Source: Paenibacillus sp. BSR1-1 (GTDB taxonomy: Bacteria; Bacillota; Bacilli; Bacillales; Cytobacillaceae). Taken from it: a stretch of 64,000 bases of DNA. Made by a program: the position numbers and the translations under genes. Every line of letters begins with the position of its first letter. Positions within the stretch are counted from its first letter, which is position 1. The stretch is from assembly GCF_030403775.1 (NCBI RefSeq), contig NZ_JAQMWQ010000005.1, positions 234,260 to 298,259 of the forward strand, read 5' to 3'. The notes under the pieces are model-generated. The model had not been told where the DNA came from. It made no database searches and saw only the letters and a program-made list of their open reading frames with translations. Positions 44,268-53,177 of the stretch are shown one piece after another.

Positions 44268-44441
44268 ATGTATAAAAAAATCTGCCCAAAATGCCGCAAA
44301 CCCTCCTTCAGCAGCTTGGACTCCGGCAAATGGCTCTGTCCCTACTGCAATCAAGACCTCACCAAAGCCAAGCTCCTAGATGCAGACCGTCACCGTAATA
44401 ACACCCCTCCATTATTCCTAATTAAAACAAATCACATTTGA
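44268..44441 (+). CDS. Small zinc-ribbon protein
   Basis: A 57-residue protein with two CxxC knuckles, CPKC near residue 6 and CPYC near residue 24 (MYKKICPKCRKPSFSS, then KWLCPYCNQD), typical of a zinc ribbon. The rest is short and polar. ATG with AAAAGGAG 9 nt upstream supports a real gene. No function is proposed beyond a likely zinc site. Confidence 0.65.
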   Translation: MYKKICPKCRKPSFSSLDSGKWLCPYCNQDLTKAKLLDADRHRNNTPPLFLIKTNHI

Positions 44442-44542
44442 AAAATTCACAAATTATTTTTCTGCCCAAGCATAATTAGACACATTTCGGGATGTAAAAG
44501 ATGTATAATATAGTCAAACGGGTGAAAAAGAGGATTGATATT

Positions 44543-44794
44543 TTGTTATTCAAAAGCCTAGAGTTCAAAAATGATATTGGACAGAAGGTTAAAGTTGTCG
44601 AAATTCCTGTATTGGGGGAAGATAGCACTTATAAATTTATGATCCAAGTCCGTTTACAGACGTATATTACGTCAATCTACAAGGAGCCAAGCCCGAAAAA
44701 ATGCTATTCCTTTAAAGACTACATGAAGAAGGTCATGAAATGGCCGGATTATGAACAATTATTTAACGTGCCAGAATTAAAGAATAATGCTTAA
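44543..44794 (+). CDS. Small hypothetical protein
   Basis: About 83 residues from TTG 44543 (MLFKSLEFKNDIGQKVKV), with AAGAGG 9 nt upstream. An ATG at 44501 is in frame, but it overlaps a good -10 box, TATAAT, and lacks a ribosome site, so it is less likely. The product is basic and soluble, without known motif. A hairpin follows it. No function is proposed. Confidence 0.55.
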   Translation: MLFKSLEFKNDIGQKVKVVEIPVLGEDSTYKFMIQVRLQTYITSIYKEPSPKKCYSFKDYMKKVMKWPDYEQLFNVPELKNNA

Positions 44795-44803
44795 TGTAAG
44801 GGA

Positions 44804-44888
44804 GCATCGGGTAACCGGTGTTCTTTTTGTGTCAAAACAACATAAAACCCGTGATTTTGTTCCAATCAATCCCCGAAACCTGTATAAT
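44804..44888 (+). promoter_or_regulatory. Terminator and degV promoter region
   Basis: AGCATCGGGTAACCGGTGTTCTTTTTG is a short terminator hairpin (44806-44832). A promoter with TTCCAA (44860), 17 bp and TATAAT (44883-44888) precedes the second degV gene. Confidence 0.5.
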
Positions 44889-44918
44889 ACAAAGCAGTAA
44901 CATTAGGGAAGTGAACAA

Positions 44919-45761
44919 ATGAGCAAGATTAAAATTGTAACCGATTCAACGTTAGACATTTCCACTGAAACGGCCGAACAACTAGGGATTGTCATTGTGC
45001 CGTTATCGATAACGATTAATGGAGAAACGTATTTAGATCGGGTGGAATTAGATCCGGTTGAATTTATTGAAAATATGAGCGATGCAAATGAATTGCCGAA
45101 AAGTTCGCAGCCTCCAGTAGGTGCCTTTTTAGAGGTATACGACCATCTTGGGAAAGAAGGCTATGAAGTCATATCCATCCACATGACAGGAAAAATGAGC
45201 GGCACGGTTCGCTCAGCAGAAAGTGCGGCCCAGATGTCAGAGGCAAAAGTGACGGTGGTCGATTCGCAATTTATTTCCAAGGCTTTATCCTTTCAAGTAA
45301 AAGAAGCTGCCGAAATGGCCAAACAGGGTAAAAGTGTGGAGGAAATCCTTGAACGTTTACAATCGGTTCGCGAGCATACGAAGTTATATATAATGGTAGA
45401 TACGCTAGAGAATTTGGTGAAAGGCGGCCGGATTGGCAAAGGAAAGGCATTCATTGGCTCTCTCTTAAATATCAAACCTATTGCTTCACTTGAGGGAGCA
45501 GAATATAACCCCGTAACTAAAGTGCGCAGTCATTCCCAGGTTGTCAAATTTATGGTCAAGCAGTTTGCCGAGGATGTAAAAGGGAAGACGATTCGCGGTG
45601 TTGGAATTGCTCATGCAGAAGCACATGAACTGTCTACAAAAATAAAAAATAGCATAATTGAATTAACTGGTTATCACGATATAGAAATAGATTATACCGG
45701 CCCAATTGTTAGTACCCATACCGGCCCAGGTGCTCTTGCGTTAATGTATTATTATGAATAA
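44919..45761 (+). CDS. DegV family fatty-acid-binding protein (second copy)
   Basis: A 280-residue DegV-family protein (KIVTDSTLDIS, then SSQPPVGAFLEVYD, SIHMTGKMSGTVRSAE and VKGGRIGKGKAF). It shares the fold of the copy at 16109 but is clearly distinct, so they may bind different acyl chains. Feeds fatty acids to FakA-type kinase for lipid synthesis. ATG with AGGGAAGTG; preceded by its own promoter. Confidence 0.88.
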   Translation: MSKIKIVTDSTLDISTETAEQLGIVIVPLSITINGETYLDRVELDPVEFIENMSDANELPKSSQPPVGAFLEVYDHLGKEGYEVISIHMTGKMSGTVRSAESAAQMSEAKVTVVDSQFISKALSFQVKEAAEMAKQGKSVEEILERLQSVREHTKLYIMVDTLENLVKGGRIGKGKAFIGSLLNIKPIASLEGAEYNPVTKVRSHSQVVKFMVKQFAEDVKGKTIRGVGIAHAEAHELSTKIKNSIIELTGYHDIEIDYTGPIVSTHTGPGALALMYYYE

Positions 45762-45763
45762 TA

Positions 45764-45806
45764 AAAGAGTATGTCAAAAAAGCTTAGCTTTTTTGACATA
45801 CTCTTT
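45764..45806 (+). terminator. Strong terminator after degV
   Basis: AAAGAGTATGTCAAAAAAGC and its mirror form an almost perfect 20 bp stem (45764-45806). It opens a 342 bp gap to the next gene. Confidence 0.9.
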
Positions 45807-45833
45807 ATTTGGTACTAGATGCTAGATTTTTTA

Positions 45834-45937
45834 ATTCGCTGATAAAATGGCTAGATTCGCTGATAAATTTGTAAATTCGCTGATAAAGTGGCCAGAACCG
45901 CTGATAAATACGAAAAATTCGCCGATATCATTTTTCA
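45834..45937. repeat. Five tandem repeats of about 21 bp (ATTCGCTGATAAA core)
   Basis: Units start at 45834, 45855, 45875, 45896 and 45917. The consensus core is ATTCGCTGATAAA with less conserved remainder; one unit is 20 bp, the others 21. Non-coding, in the gap between degV and the MBL-fold gene. Confidence 0.75.
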
Positions 45938-45998
45938 TGGATTAAAAAATATGAAATTTGCATGTAAAAACCGTTAAGATCTCACCAGAAAAACTTTT

Positions 45999-46061
45999 AT
46001 TTGCGAATAATCCAGTAATATTTGCGAAAACTCGAATTTTATTTGCGAATCGAATCTTAAT
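45999..46061. repeat. Three tandem 21-bp repeats (ATTTGCGAA core)
   Basis: Units at 45999, 46020 and 46041, each beginning ATTTGCGAA. Together with the preceding array they fill the intergenic gap; the sequence differs but the 21 bp period is the same. Confidence 0.7.
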
Positions 46062-46103
46062 GTTACCAACCCAACCCATCCTAGCGCCACAATGAAAAAT
46101 CAA

Positions 46104-46991
46104 TCAACCATTTACCACTTTTTCAGAAGCTTCAGGAACCGTCAACCCTAATCTGTCCAGATGTTTCCGTATCCCGCTTCGTTCCCATGTTTTAAAAATA
46201 GTATTTTCCAAACTTTTTTTGGGGTAGAAAATTCCAATGCTTGTGAGTTCCTCAAACGAAAGTCCTTCCCGTACATATTTCTCAATGGTTTGATCGCGCC
46301 GGTCAATTATGGCAAGGAATTTATCCATCGCCGCTTGAAAGTCCTGCTTAGAAAAAATCCCTTTTTGATGGCCGGTAATATAGGTGTCAGCATCAAGGGA
46401 CAGCAATCGTTTACCGGAAGCGATGAAATCTTCAATATTCCCATCCGTACCGTTATACCATGGACCAAATGAAGTCATGTCATAGTCACTCGTAAATACA
46501 ACGCCATGCTCCGGGAAGTAAGGGCACGAAAGCCCGCTTGTATGACCAGGTGTATGAAGAAAATGTATCTTTACTTTTCCAAAGCGATATTCTACTTCAT
46601 AATCATAGGTCCCCGATATTTCTCCGAGGTTTTTCACCCATTCCTGCGGGAGATTCTTTTTCCATTTCTCCACACCAATCGGACCCCATTCTTGATAAAC
46701 GCCATTCGCCTTCGCCACTCCTTCAATAGACCGTGACGTTTCATATTCGATGGGGTTAATCCATTTTGTGATGTCCGTAAAAACGTGGTTGAAGCGAGTG
46801 TGATCGGGATGGTAATGCGTATTGATAATTAAGTCCAGTCCGTAATCCTCATAAATCTCTTTTAAAAGGTTCGGGTCTGCTCCGGTATCGATCAAAAGCT
46901 TTTCGGAATCATTGATGAATAAGCTTCGGGAATAAGGGACCTTGCTTGTATTTGGGCCTTCTAAAACCATGATTGGTCCAAAACGCTTCAT
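46104..46991 (-). CDS. MBL-fold metallo-hydrolase under a FadR-type operator
   Basis: A 295-residue metallo-beta-lactamase-fold protein. The metal-binding motif THYHPDH, the later HTPGHTSG, an Asp in FTSDYDMTS and a His in ITGHQKG are all present. Substrate is unknown; glyoxalase II or thioesterase-like reactions are possible. ATG 46991 follows GGAGGTG by 6 nt; the frame to 47051 adds 20 unlikely residues. A FadR-type box lies 46 bp upstream, linking it to fatty-acid degradation (inference). Convergent with the 21-bp repeat gap. Confidence 0.85.
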   Translation of the reverse strand: MKRFGPIMVLEGPNTSKVPYSRSLFINDSEKLLIDTGADPNLLKEIYEDYGLDLIINTHYHPDHTRFNHVFTDITKWINPIEYETSRSIEGVAKANGVYQEWGPIGVEKWKKNLPQEWVKNLGEISGTYDYEVEYRFGKVKIHFLHTPGHTSGLSCPYFPEHGVVFTSDYDMTSFGPWYNGTDGNIEDFIASGKRLLSLDADTYITGHQKGIFSKQDFQAAMDKFLAIIDRRDQTIEKYVREGLSFEELTSIGIFYPKKSLENTIFKTWERSGIRKHLDRLGLTVPEASEKVVNG

Positions 46992-47036
46992 GATTAACAC
47001 CTCCATTAGTGAAAAGGTTCCAATTTTCCAAAAACA

Positions 47037-47054
47037 TGAATGAATACTCATTCA
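47037..47054. promoter_or_regulatory. FadR-type operator
   Basis: TGAATGAATACTCATTCA matches the B. subtilis FadR (YsiA) consensus TGAATGAMTANTCATTCA at every position. Lies between the MBL-fold gene and the divergent germination operon. FadR represses beta-oxidation genes and is released by long-chain acyl-CoA. Confidence 0.7.
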
Positions 47055-47179
47055 TAATACCATATCCATTTTCTGAATGAAACCTTTCTAACTCATGAAA
47101 TGTATCATCGGTTTTCTTTTGGGTATAATTTGTTTTTTTGGTAAAAATAAAAAAAACAGACGGACTAAAGGTGTTGACT

Positions 47180-48697
47180 ATGTTCAAATGGAGATCAGAT
47201 AGAAAGCAGGCAGAGGAACATAAATCGCATAGTTTAAATGTCGATGAACTAAAAAAACAATTAGAAGAGGAACTTGCCTCCTGTTCTGATATCAGTTTTC
47301 GAACGATAAAAAAAGATGGGAAAAAGATATTAACAAGTTTTTTAAGTAGTTTAATTGATAAATCCAGCCTTGATGAATTTATCCTTCAATCGTTGCAAAC
47401 AAACTTTACAAAGAATATGACGTTAGAAGAGGTAGCGCAAATTCTTCCGATTGCTCAATTATCTGCTTCCAATCAACTAAAAGAAATTGTCGAGTCTATT
47501 ATCGAAGGAAGTGTCTACATTTATGTTGAGGGTGAACCATGTGGACTGCTGGCAAACGTAAGCAAGACAGCTGAAAGGTCCCTGGAAAAGGCCGAAACAG
47601 AAGCACTGGTTTATGGTCCCAAAATATCGTTTACAGAGTCCCTTCCGATTAATGTGAATATATTGCGGAGTAATGTTAAGGATGCGAAATTATGCTTTGA
47701 GGATATTGAAGTTAGTACAAGAGTAAAAGCAAGAATTAAGATTGTTTATATTAAGGATATCGCTGATCCAAACAATGTAGAAACCTTTAGACAGAGAATT
47801 TCAAATTTAAAGGTTGACTATATTCCAGATACCACGGTTCTTGGCCAATTGATTGAAAACAATAGCTGGTCGGTATTTCCGCAGTTAATGACAACTGAAT
47901 TGCCTGATCGAATTTCGATTGGTTTATTAAGCGGTAAAGTAGCGGTTCTAATGGATCGCAGTCCTGCAGCCCTTTATGGACCTACGCCTTTTTTTACCTT
48001 TTTTGAATCAACCGAAGATATTTATATGCGCTGGAATATGGCTTTTTTCTTGCGGATGCTCCGTCTAACAGCTATTTTTTTATCCGTGCTTTTGACGCCG
48101 GCATATGTATCCGTATTAACGTACCATTATGAAGTCATTCCTTCTCCATTGCTTGTATCTTTAGGGCAATCAAGGGCCAATGTCCCTTTCCCGCCTGTAT
48201 TTGAGGCATTATTGCTGGAATTTATTATCGAGATGTTAAGAGAGGCGGGAGCGAGGCTGCCTACTAAAGTGGGTCAGACGATGGGTATTGTTGGTGGTAT
48301 CGTCATCGGGCAGGCGGCAGTGGATGCGGGATTTACGAGTAATATTTTAATTATTATTATTGCCCTTAGTGCCCTTGGATCGTTTACAACACCTAGTTAT
48401 TTAATGGGTACGGCTATTCGGATTATCCGGTTTCCGATTATTATTATGGCCGGTTTTTGGGGTGGGATTGGGATAATGGTTGCCTTTTGTTTTTTCATGA
48501 TTCATCTATTAAAACTAGACTCGTTGGGACGGCCTTATTTATCTCCAGCCTATCCACTAAGACTTTCGGATTTAGGTTACAGTATGTTCAGGTATCCCCT
48601 TGAGTATCTCTCCAAAAGGCCAGCAACAAATCAGCCCAAAGATAATGATCGGTTTCCTTTCAAAAAGGCAAAAGAAAAAAAGGATGTAGATGAATAG
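47180..48697 (+). CDS. Spore germination protein, GerA A-subunit family
   Basis: A 505-residue protein. A soluble N-terminal part of about 280 residues precedes a membrane part with about five helices (LRMLRLTAIFLSVLLTPAYVSV onward). The motif DRSPAALYGPTPFFTFFE is typical of GerAA/GerKA. It forms the germinant receptor with the next two genes. ATG 47180 follows AAAGGTG; upstream codons to 47138 are not supported. A C-terminal Lys/Asp-rich tail ends the protein. Confidence 0.9.
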   Translation: MFKWRSDRKQAEEHKSHSLNVDELKKQLEEELASCSDISFRTIKKDGKKILTSFLSSLIDKSSLDEFILQSLQTNFTKNMTLEEVAQILPIAQLSASNQLKEIVESIIEGSVYIYVEGEPCGLLANVSKTAERSLEKAETEALVYGPKISFTESLPINVNILRSNVKDAKLCFEDIEVSTRVKARIKIVYIKDIADPNNVETFRQRISNLKVDYIPDTTVLGQLIENNSWSVFPQLMTTELPDRISIGLLSGKVAVLMDRSPAALYGPTPFFTFFESTEDIYMRWNMAFFLRMLRLTAIFLSVLLTPAYVSVLTYHYEVIPSPLLVSLGQSRANVPFPPVFEALLLEFIIEMLREAGARLPTKVGQTMGIVGGIVIGQAAVDAGFTSNILIIIIALSALGSFTTPSYLMGTAIRIIRFPIIIMAGFWGGIGIMVAFCFFMIHLLKLDSLGRPYLSPAYPLRLSDLGYSMFRYPLEYLSKRPATNQPKDNDRFPFKKAKEKKDVDE

Positions 48698-48709
48698 GAG
48701 CGGTACAAA

Positions 48710-49831
48710 ATGAAGGTAGATTTACATCCAAGATTAGGCCTGTTATTTAATGCCTATCTCCTTATGTTTTTTATTCATAAAGTGCAAACCGGGGTGGGAG
48801 TTGTTGGACTTCCGCGAATTGTTTATTTAGATTCTAAACATGATGCCTGGATTTCCGTGTTTCTCGCGGGGGTGATTACGGGCATTGTCATTTGGGCCAT
48901 GTTTATCATGCTTAAACAATATGACAGTGCGGATTTATATGGAATTCAAGTTGACATATATGGAAGATGGATCGGCAACTTTTTGAACATCGTTTATATG
49001 ATCTACTTATCGGCCTGTTTTTTCACTATTTTTATGAATTATATCGAGATTGTCCAGGTGTGGATCTTTCCTAATTTGCCAACCTGGCAGCTCTCTCTTG
49101 TCCTAATTGCTTTGTCTGTTTATGCCGTTCAAGGAGGAGTTAGAATTGTGATCGGATTTGCTTTTTTGGGTGTTTTAGGTACCCTGTGGCTTGGCGCCAT
49201 TCTCATTGTACCAATGAAATATGCTGATACGACGCACTTATTTCCTATTTTAAATATTGATGTAAAGCACCTAATTAAAGGCATATACGGTTCCTCCCTA
49301 TCAATGATGGGATTTGAATTATTAATGTTTTTCTATCCTTTTATCAAGGATAAAAAAAGTACTCTGCTGTATGCGCAAATAGGAAATTTATATACAACCA
49401 TCCTTTTTACCGTTGTTACTCTAGTTTCCATTATGTTCTTTGCAGAAGATAGTTTGGCACGTACCATTTGGCCTGTTTTATCGATGTTTAAAATTGTACG
49501 CCTACCTAACTTAGAGAGATTTGAATTTATTGCCGTTTCCTTTTGGATGTTAATTATTTTACCCAATATGAGTGCGTACCTTTGGGCGGCATCAAAAGGA
49601 TTTAGCAGGGTCATCAAAATGAAGCAGAAACATGGAATTTGGATCATTGGTATTCTTGGCTGGGCTCTGGCTTTTTTTGTTCATACTCGGAGTCAAATGA
49701 ATACTGTGACAGATTATGTCGCAAAAATGGGATTTGTCCTGGCATTTTGTTATCCGGTGATGCTGTCTGCCATCGTATTAATGAAGAAAAGGTTTATGAG
49801 GAGGAAGGCGGCTAATGCTCAAGGTTCGTAA
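48710..49831 (+). CDS. Spore germination permease, GerA B-subunit family
   Basis: A 373-residue membrane protein with about ten helices of the amino-acid permease type (GerAB/GerKB family). The conserved N-terminal segment LMFFIHKVQTGVGVVGLPRIV is present. It carries the germinant-binding site in the family. ATG 48710 is 12 nt after the previous gene, with AGGAGCGG. It overlaps the C-subunit gene by 17 bp. Confidence 0.9.
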   Translation: MKVDLHPRLGLLFNAYLLMFFIHKVQTGVGVVGLPRIVYLDSKHDAWISVFLAGVITGIVIWAMFIMLKQYDSADLYGIQVDIYGRWIGNFLNIVYMIYLSACFFTIFMNYIEIVQVWIFPNLPTWQLSLVLIALSVYAVQGGVRIVIGFAFLGVLGTLWLGAILIVPMKYADTTHLFPILNIDVKHLIKGIYGSSLSMMGFELLMFFYPFIKDKKSTLLYAQIGNLYTTILFTVVTLVSIMFFAEDSLARTIWPVLSMFKIVRLPNLERFEFIAVSFWMLIILPNMSAYLWAASKGFSRVIKMKQKHGIWIIGILGWALAFFVHTRSQMNTVTDYVAKMGFVLAFCYPVMLSAIVLMKKRFMRRKAANAQGS

Positions 49832-50972
49832 ACGAATTTTCTTCACCGTCTTGATTTTATGTGTCTTATTTGTTCCTGGCTGTGTTGAGCAAAAACAGCT
49901 TGAAAAATTGGGCCTCGTAACAGCGGTAGGTTATGATTTGGAAAAGAAAAATGTGATTAGAGGGACGGTGGTCGTTCATCAGTTTGATCCAATGGCACAA
50001 AACATTACAAAGATGATTACCACAACAGCGAATACGAGTAGAGGTTTAAGACAAGGTCAGAATCTGCAATCCAATCAAAAGCTTGTTACAGGACAAATGC
50101 GATGTGTTATCTATAGTAAAGAACTCGCTAAGAAAGGAGTCATTCAGCTAGTAGATGCACTCAATCGTGACTCTACCGTCGGAAATATGGTTTATTTAAC
50201 AGTAGCGGATGGCTCCGCTAAAGAGATAATGGATATCGACAAAACAAATTCTAAAATAAGCCTCGGAACCTACCTGTATAATTTAATCAAACAAAATGTT
50301 GAAAGTGAGCAAATTCTTTCACCCACCCTGCAGGAATTCAATCATAATTATTATGATATCGGGAAAGACCCGGTGCTGCCTGTTTTAAAAGTTCAAAATC
50401 GTGATGTAATCATTAAAGGTTTAGCCCTTTTTAAGGATGACCAATATATTGCCGAGCTTGGCCCAAAAGAGCACTTTTATTTAAAAATTTTATCCGATAA
50501 GTTCAACGCAGGGACACATGAACTTGGATTTAAACGTTCAGATTTTGAAAGGATTCGATTGAAAAAAGGAGAGCACTCGATTCGAGATGTTTACAGCAAA
50601 TTGTTTATTGACATTGATAGTATCAACAGTCATGCTAAGCTCAAATTGATAGACAAGAAAACTCTAAAATTTAAGGTAGAGGTAAAACTTGATTCACGCT
50701 TGCTAGAATCGACTGAACCATTAGATTATTCCAATCCATCCTCGATTAAGTTTATTGAAAAGAAATTAAATCAGGCGATGGAAAAGGACATTAACGGATT
50801 AATGAAGTATTTTCAAAAACTAGACGTTGATCCGGTTGGAATTGGAAATGAATATAAGGCCCATTTACGCGGGAAAAATCTTTCCAAAAAGGAATGGAGA
50901 GAAATATATAAGCGAGCAAGCTTTGATGTGCAAGTAAAAAATAGGATTGTTAAAACCGGCGTCATCGATTAA
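49815..50972 (+). CDS. Spore germination lipoprotein, GerA C-subunit family
   Basis: A 385-residue lipoprotein. The lipobox is LFVPGC with the modified Cys at about residue 23, and the first mature residues VEQKQLEKLGLVTAVGYD are typical of Ger(x)C. The remainder is a beta/alpha domain with KKGEHSIRDVYSKL. ATG 49815, with GAGGAAGG, lies inside the end of the B-subunit gene. It completes a tricistronic germinant receptor. Confidence 0.9.
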   Translation: MLKVRKRIFFTVLILCVLFVPGCVEQKQLEKLGLVTAVGYDLEKKNVIRGTVVVHQFDPMAQNITKMITTTANTSRGLRQGQNLQSNQKLVTGQMRCVIYSKELAKKGVIQLVDALNRDSTVGNMVYLTVADGSAKEIMDIDKTNSKISLGTYLYNLIKQNVESEQILSPTLQEFNHNYYDIGKDPVLPVLKVQNRDVIIKGLALFKDDQYIAELGPKEHFYLKILSDKFNAGTHELGFKRSDFERIRLKKGEHSIRDVYSKLFIDIDSINSHAKLKLIDKKTLKFKVEVKLDSRLLESTEPLDYSNPSSIKFIEKKLNQAMEKDINGLMKYFQKLDVDPVGIGNEYKAHLRGKNLSKKEWREIYKRASFDVQVKNRIVKTGVID

Positions 50973-51051
50973 TGCGCCTTTTCCTTTCTTCTTTTTCTAT
51001 TCTTTGTTAAACTATTCACGTAATGGAAAAGAAAAGGTTGTAGGTGAAATA

Positions 51052-51630
51052 ATGAAGCTCAAGTTATCGGTTATCGTTCTAATTGTTTTTATGTTTTTAC
51101 TGTCAGCATGTGGGAAAAAAGAAATAGAGGGTGCTGTTAATTGGCCAGTAAAAGATTTTTCTGCTACCAGCCATGACAATAAGTCCTTTGGTTTGAAGGA
51201 TTTAAAAGGGAAGATCTGGGTTGCGGATTTTGTGTTTACGAATTGTGCAGATGTTTGCCCGCCAATGACCGCCAATATGACCAAGCTGCAAAAAATGGTT
51301 AAAGACGAAGGCTTAAAAAATGTCGAGTTTGTCTCTTTTAGTGTAGACCCAACGGTGGATACACCTGAAAAGCTTGCTAATTATGCAAAACAATATGGAG
51401 CGGACCTAAATAACTGGACGCTCTTAACAGGTTATTCTCAAGATTATATTGAGAAATATGCCATGAATACCTTTAAGACATTAGTAAAAAAACCAGTAGA
51501 AGGTGATCAGGTCATCCATCAAACCTATTTTTACCTAGTGGGGCCTGATGGAAAGATTAAAAAGTCGTATTCGGGTTTTAAGGATGTTCCATATGATGAA
51601 ATCATCGATAATATCAAAACATTGCAATAG
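51052..51630 (+). CDS. ypmQ: SCO1/SenC-family copper-binding lipoprotein (YpmQ)
   Basis: A 192-residue lipoprotein (lipobox LLSAC) with a thioredoxin-like SCO domain. The copper/thiol motif is CADVCP, and the conserved His lies in DQVIHQTYFYLV. SCO proteins help assemble the CuA centre of cytochrome c oxidase. ATG 51052 follows TAGGTG. The order ypmQ-ypmR-ypmS equals that in B. subtilis. Confidence 0.9.
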   Translation: MKLKLSVIVLIVFMFLLSACGKKEIEGAVNWPVKDFSATSHDNKSFGLKDLKGKIWVADFVFTNCADVCPPMTANMTKLQKMVKDEGLKNVEFVSFSVDPTVDTPEKLANYAKQYGADLNNWTLLTGYSQDYIEKYAMNTFKTLVKKPVEGDQVIHQTYFYLVGPDGKIKKSYSGFKDVPYDEIIDNIKTLQ

Positions 51631-51739
51631 ATCTCTAAGGAGGTCTATTTTTATGCCGTAAAAGGAAATTAGGCATATTTGTTTTGAATTTTTCTCATCG
51701 TGTTATAATAACAATAATTTAGAAGGAAGGTGAATAAAG

Positions 51740-52564
51740 ATGAAAAAGTTTTTCACCCCTCTAATTCTCTCGGCCTTATTTTTATCTTCATGTTCTGGGT
51801 CTAATCATATGACACTCCATCCGGCTAAGCAAACCGCGGCGGAAGTCTTTGAGCCTGTTCCTGCTAATTTTTTACCGCGGAAATTAACGGTGCTGTCAGC
51901 TGGTGATTCACTAACGCAAGGTGTCGGGGATAGTACAAAGCAAGGTGGTTACCTGCCCTATTTAGACACGTTACTGGAAAAAGAAAAAGGAATACAAGAA
52001 GTGGATTTCTATAATTATGGTGTCAAAGGCAATCGTACTACCCAATTGTTAAAGAGGCTTCAATCACCAGAAATGAAGTCGGTTCTGCAAAGGGCAGATG
52101 TGGTGGTTATTACGATTGGCGGAAACGATGTTATGAAAGTGGTTAGGGACAATCTTTCCAACCTGCAGCTTTCTATTTTTAATAAGGAAAAAGAATCATA
52201 TCAGAAGCATTTAACCCAAATTTTCGAAACCATTGTCCAGGAGAATCCGAATGCCTCAATTGTGTTAGTCGGATTATATAATCCCTTCTCAAAATGGTTT
52301 CCTGATATTGAAGAAATGGATACGATTGTCTCTGATTGGAATAATGCTGGAAGAACGGTAATTACTCATTATCCCAATGCCTATTTTGTTCCCATTGAAG
52401 ATGTGTTTTTAAATGCAGATGAAAATTTATTGTATACTGATAATTTTCATCCAAATGATAAAGGCTATGAATTGATTGCCGAAAGGTTGAACGAAACCTT
52501 CGGTGAACAAGTTATCCCTGACCTTGAAAAGAAGCCTTATATGGTTAGTACAGAGGAGAATTAG
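51740..52564 (+). CDS. ypmR: SGNH/GDSL lipase-like lipoprotein (YpmR)
   Basis: A 274-residue lipoprotein (lipobox LFLSSC). The SGNH residues are visible: Ser in SAGDSLTQGVGD, Gly in NYGVKGNRT, Asn in GGNDVMK, and Asp/His in DNFHPNDKGYELIA. It acts as an esterase or lipase on the cell surface; the substrate is unknown. ATG with GAAGGAAGGTG. ypmS follows after 5 nt. Confidence 0.9.
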   Translation: MKKFFTPLILSALFLSSCSGSNHMTLHPAKQTAAEVFEPVPANFLPRKLTVLSAGDSLTQGVGDSTKQGGYLPYLDTLLEKEKGIQEVDFYNYGVKGNRTTQLLKRLQSPEMKSVLQRADVVVITIGGNDVMKVVRDNLSNLQLSIFNKEKESYQKHLTQIFETIVQENPNASIVLVGLYNPFSKWFPDIEEMDTIVSDWNNAGRTVITHYPNAYFVPIEDVFLNADENLLYTDNFHPNDKGYELIAERLNETFGEQVIPDLEKKPYMVSTEEN

Positions 52565-52569
52565 ATTTT

Positions 52570-53148
52570 ATGAAAAATAAATGGAAAATAGGTTTTCTCC
52601 TCTTGTTAGGAATTAACCTTCTGTGCGCCATTATCGTGCTGTCGCTGATAATGATTCCGCCAGATGATAAGGAGAACGGAAAATTAAAGGTTCCAAGTGG
52701 AGATTATGTTTCTTTCCATGTCAATTCAAACAAAAATGATTTAAATCGGTTGATCAATCATTACTTGCAGGAGGAAGCAGCCGATTCTCGGATAGATTAT
52801 CGGGTTGTGTTGGGTGATGAAGTGGAGTTATACGGAATCCTGCCATTTTTTAGTGAAGAAATTAATTTGAAATTAACTTTTGAACCGAAGTCGCTTAATA
52901 ATGGTGACTTAGTCTTAAAACAAAAGACGATGTCGATCGGACGCTTAAATCTCCCTATTTCCTATGTGCTGAACTTTATTCGTGAAAACTATAAACTGCC
53001 AATGGGAGTAGACATTCGCCCCAATGAAAAAAAAGTGTATGTGAACATGCAAAATTTGAAGCTTAAGAGTGATCTCAAAATTAAAGTGAAAAAATTCAAT
53101 TTAAAAAAGGATGATATCGCCTTTACGATATTAGTTCCCGTGAAATAG
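52570..53148 (+). CDS. ypmS: YpmS family anchored protein (DUF2140)
   Basis: A 192-residue protein with an N-terminal membrane anchor (GFLLLLGINLLCAIIVLSLIMIP) and an extracytoplasmic beta-rich domain with VLGDEVELYGILPFFSEEINL. It matches YpmS of B. subtilis by order and form. Function unknown. ATG with GAGGAGAA; translationally linked to ypmR. Confidence 0.85.
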   Translation: MKNKWKIGFLLLLGINLLCAIIVLSLIMIPPDDKENGKLKVPSGDYVSFHVNSNKNDLNRLINHYLQEEAADSRIDYRVVLGDEVELYGILPFFSEEINLKLTFEPKSLNNGDLVLKQKTMSIGRLNLPISYVLNFIRENYKLPMGVDIRPNEKKVYVNMQNLKLKSDLKIKVKKFNLKKDDIAFTILVPVK

Positions 53149-53176
53149 GTGCCTTGCGAGGGCACCTTATTTTTTG
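53148..53176. terminator. Bidirectional terminator between ypmS and the DUF4397 gene
   Basis: AGGTGCC / GGCACCT stem with a TTATTTTTT tail; lies between convergent genes. Confidence 0.75.
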
Positions 53177-53177
53177 T

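Noticed and set aside
44501..44542. ATG 44501 as the start of the small gene
   Set aside because: The ATG is followed at once by TATAAT, a likely -10 box, and has no ribosome site; TTG 44543 has AAGAGG.
45834..46061. Possible CRISPR array
   Set aside because: Repeats are short, imperfect and directly adjoining with no 30-40 bp unique spacers, and no cas genes are present.
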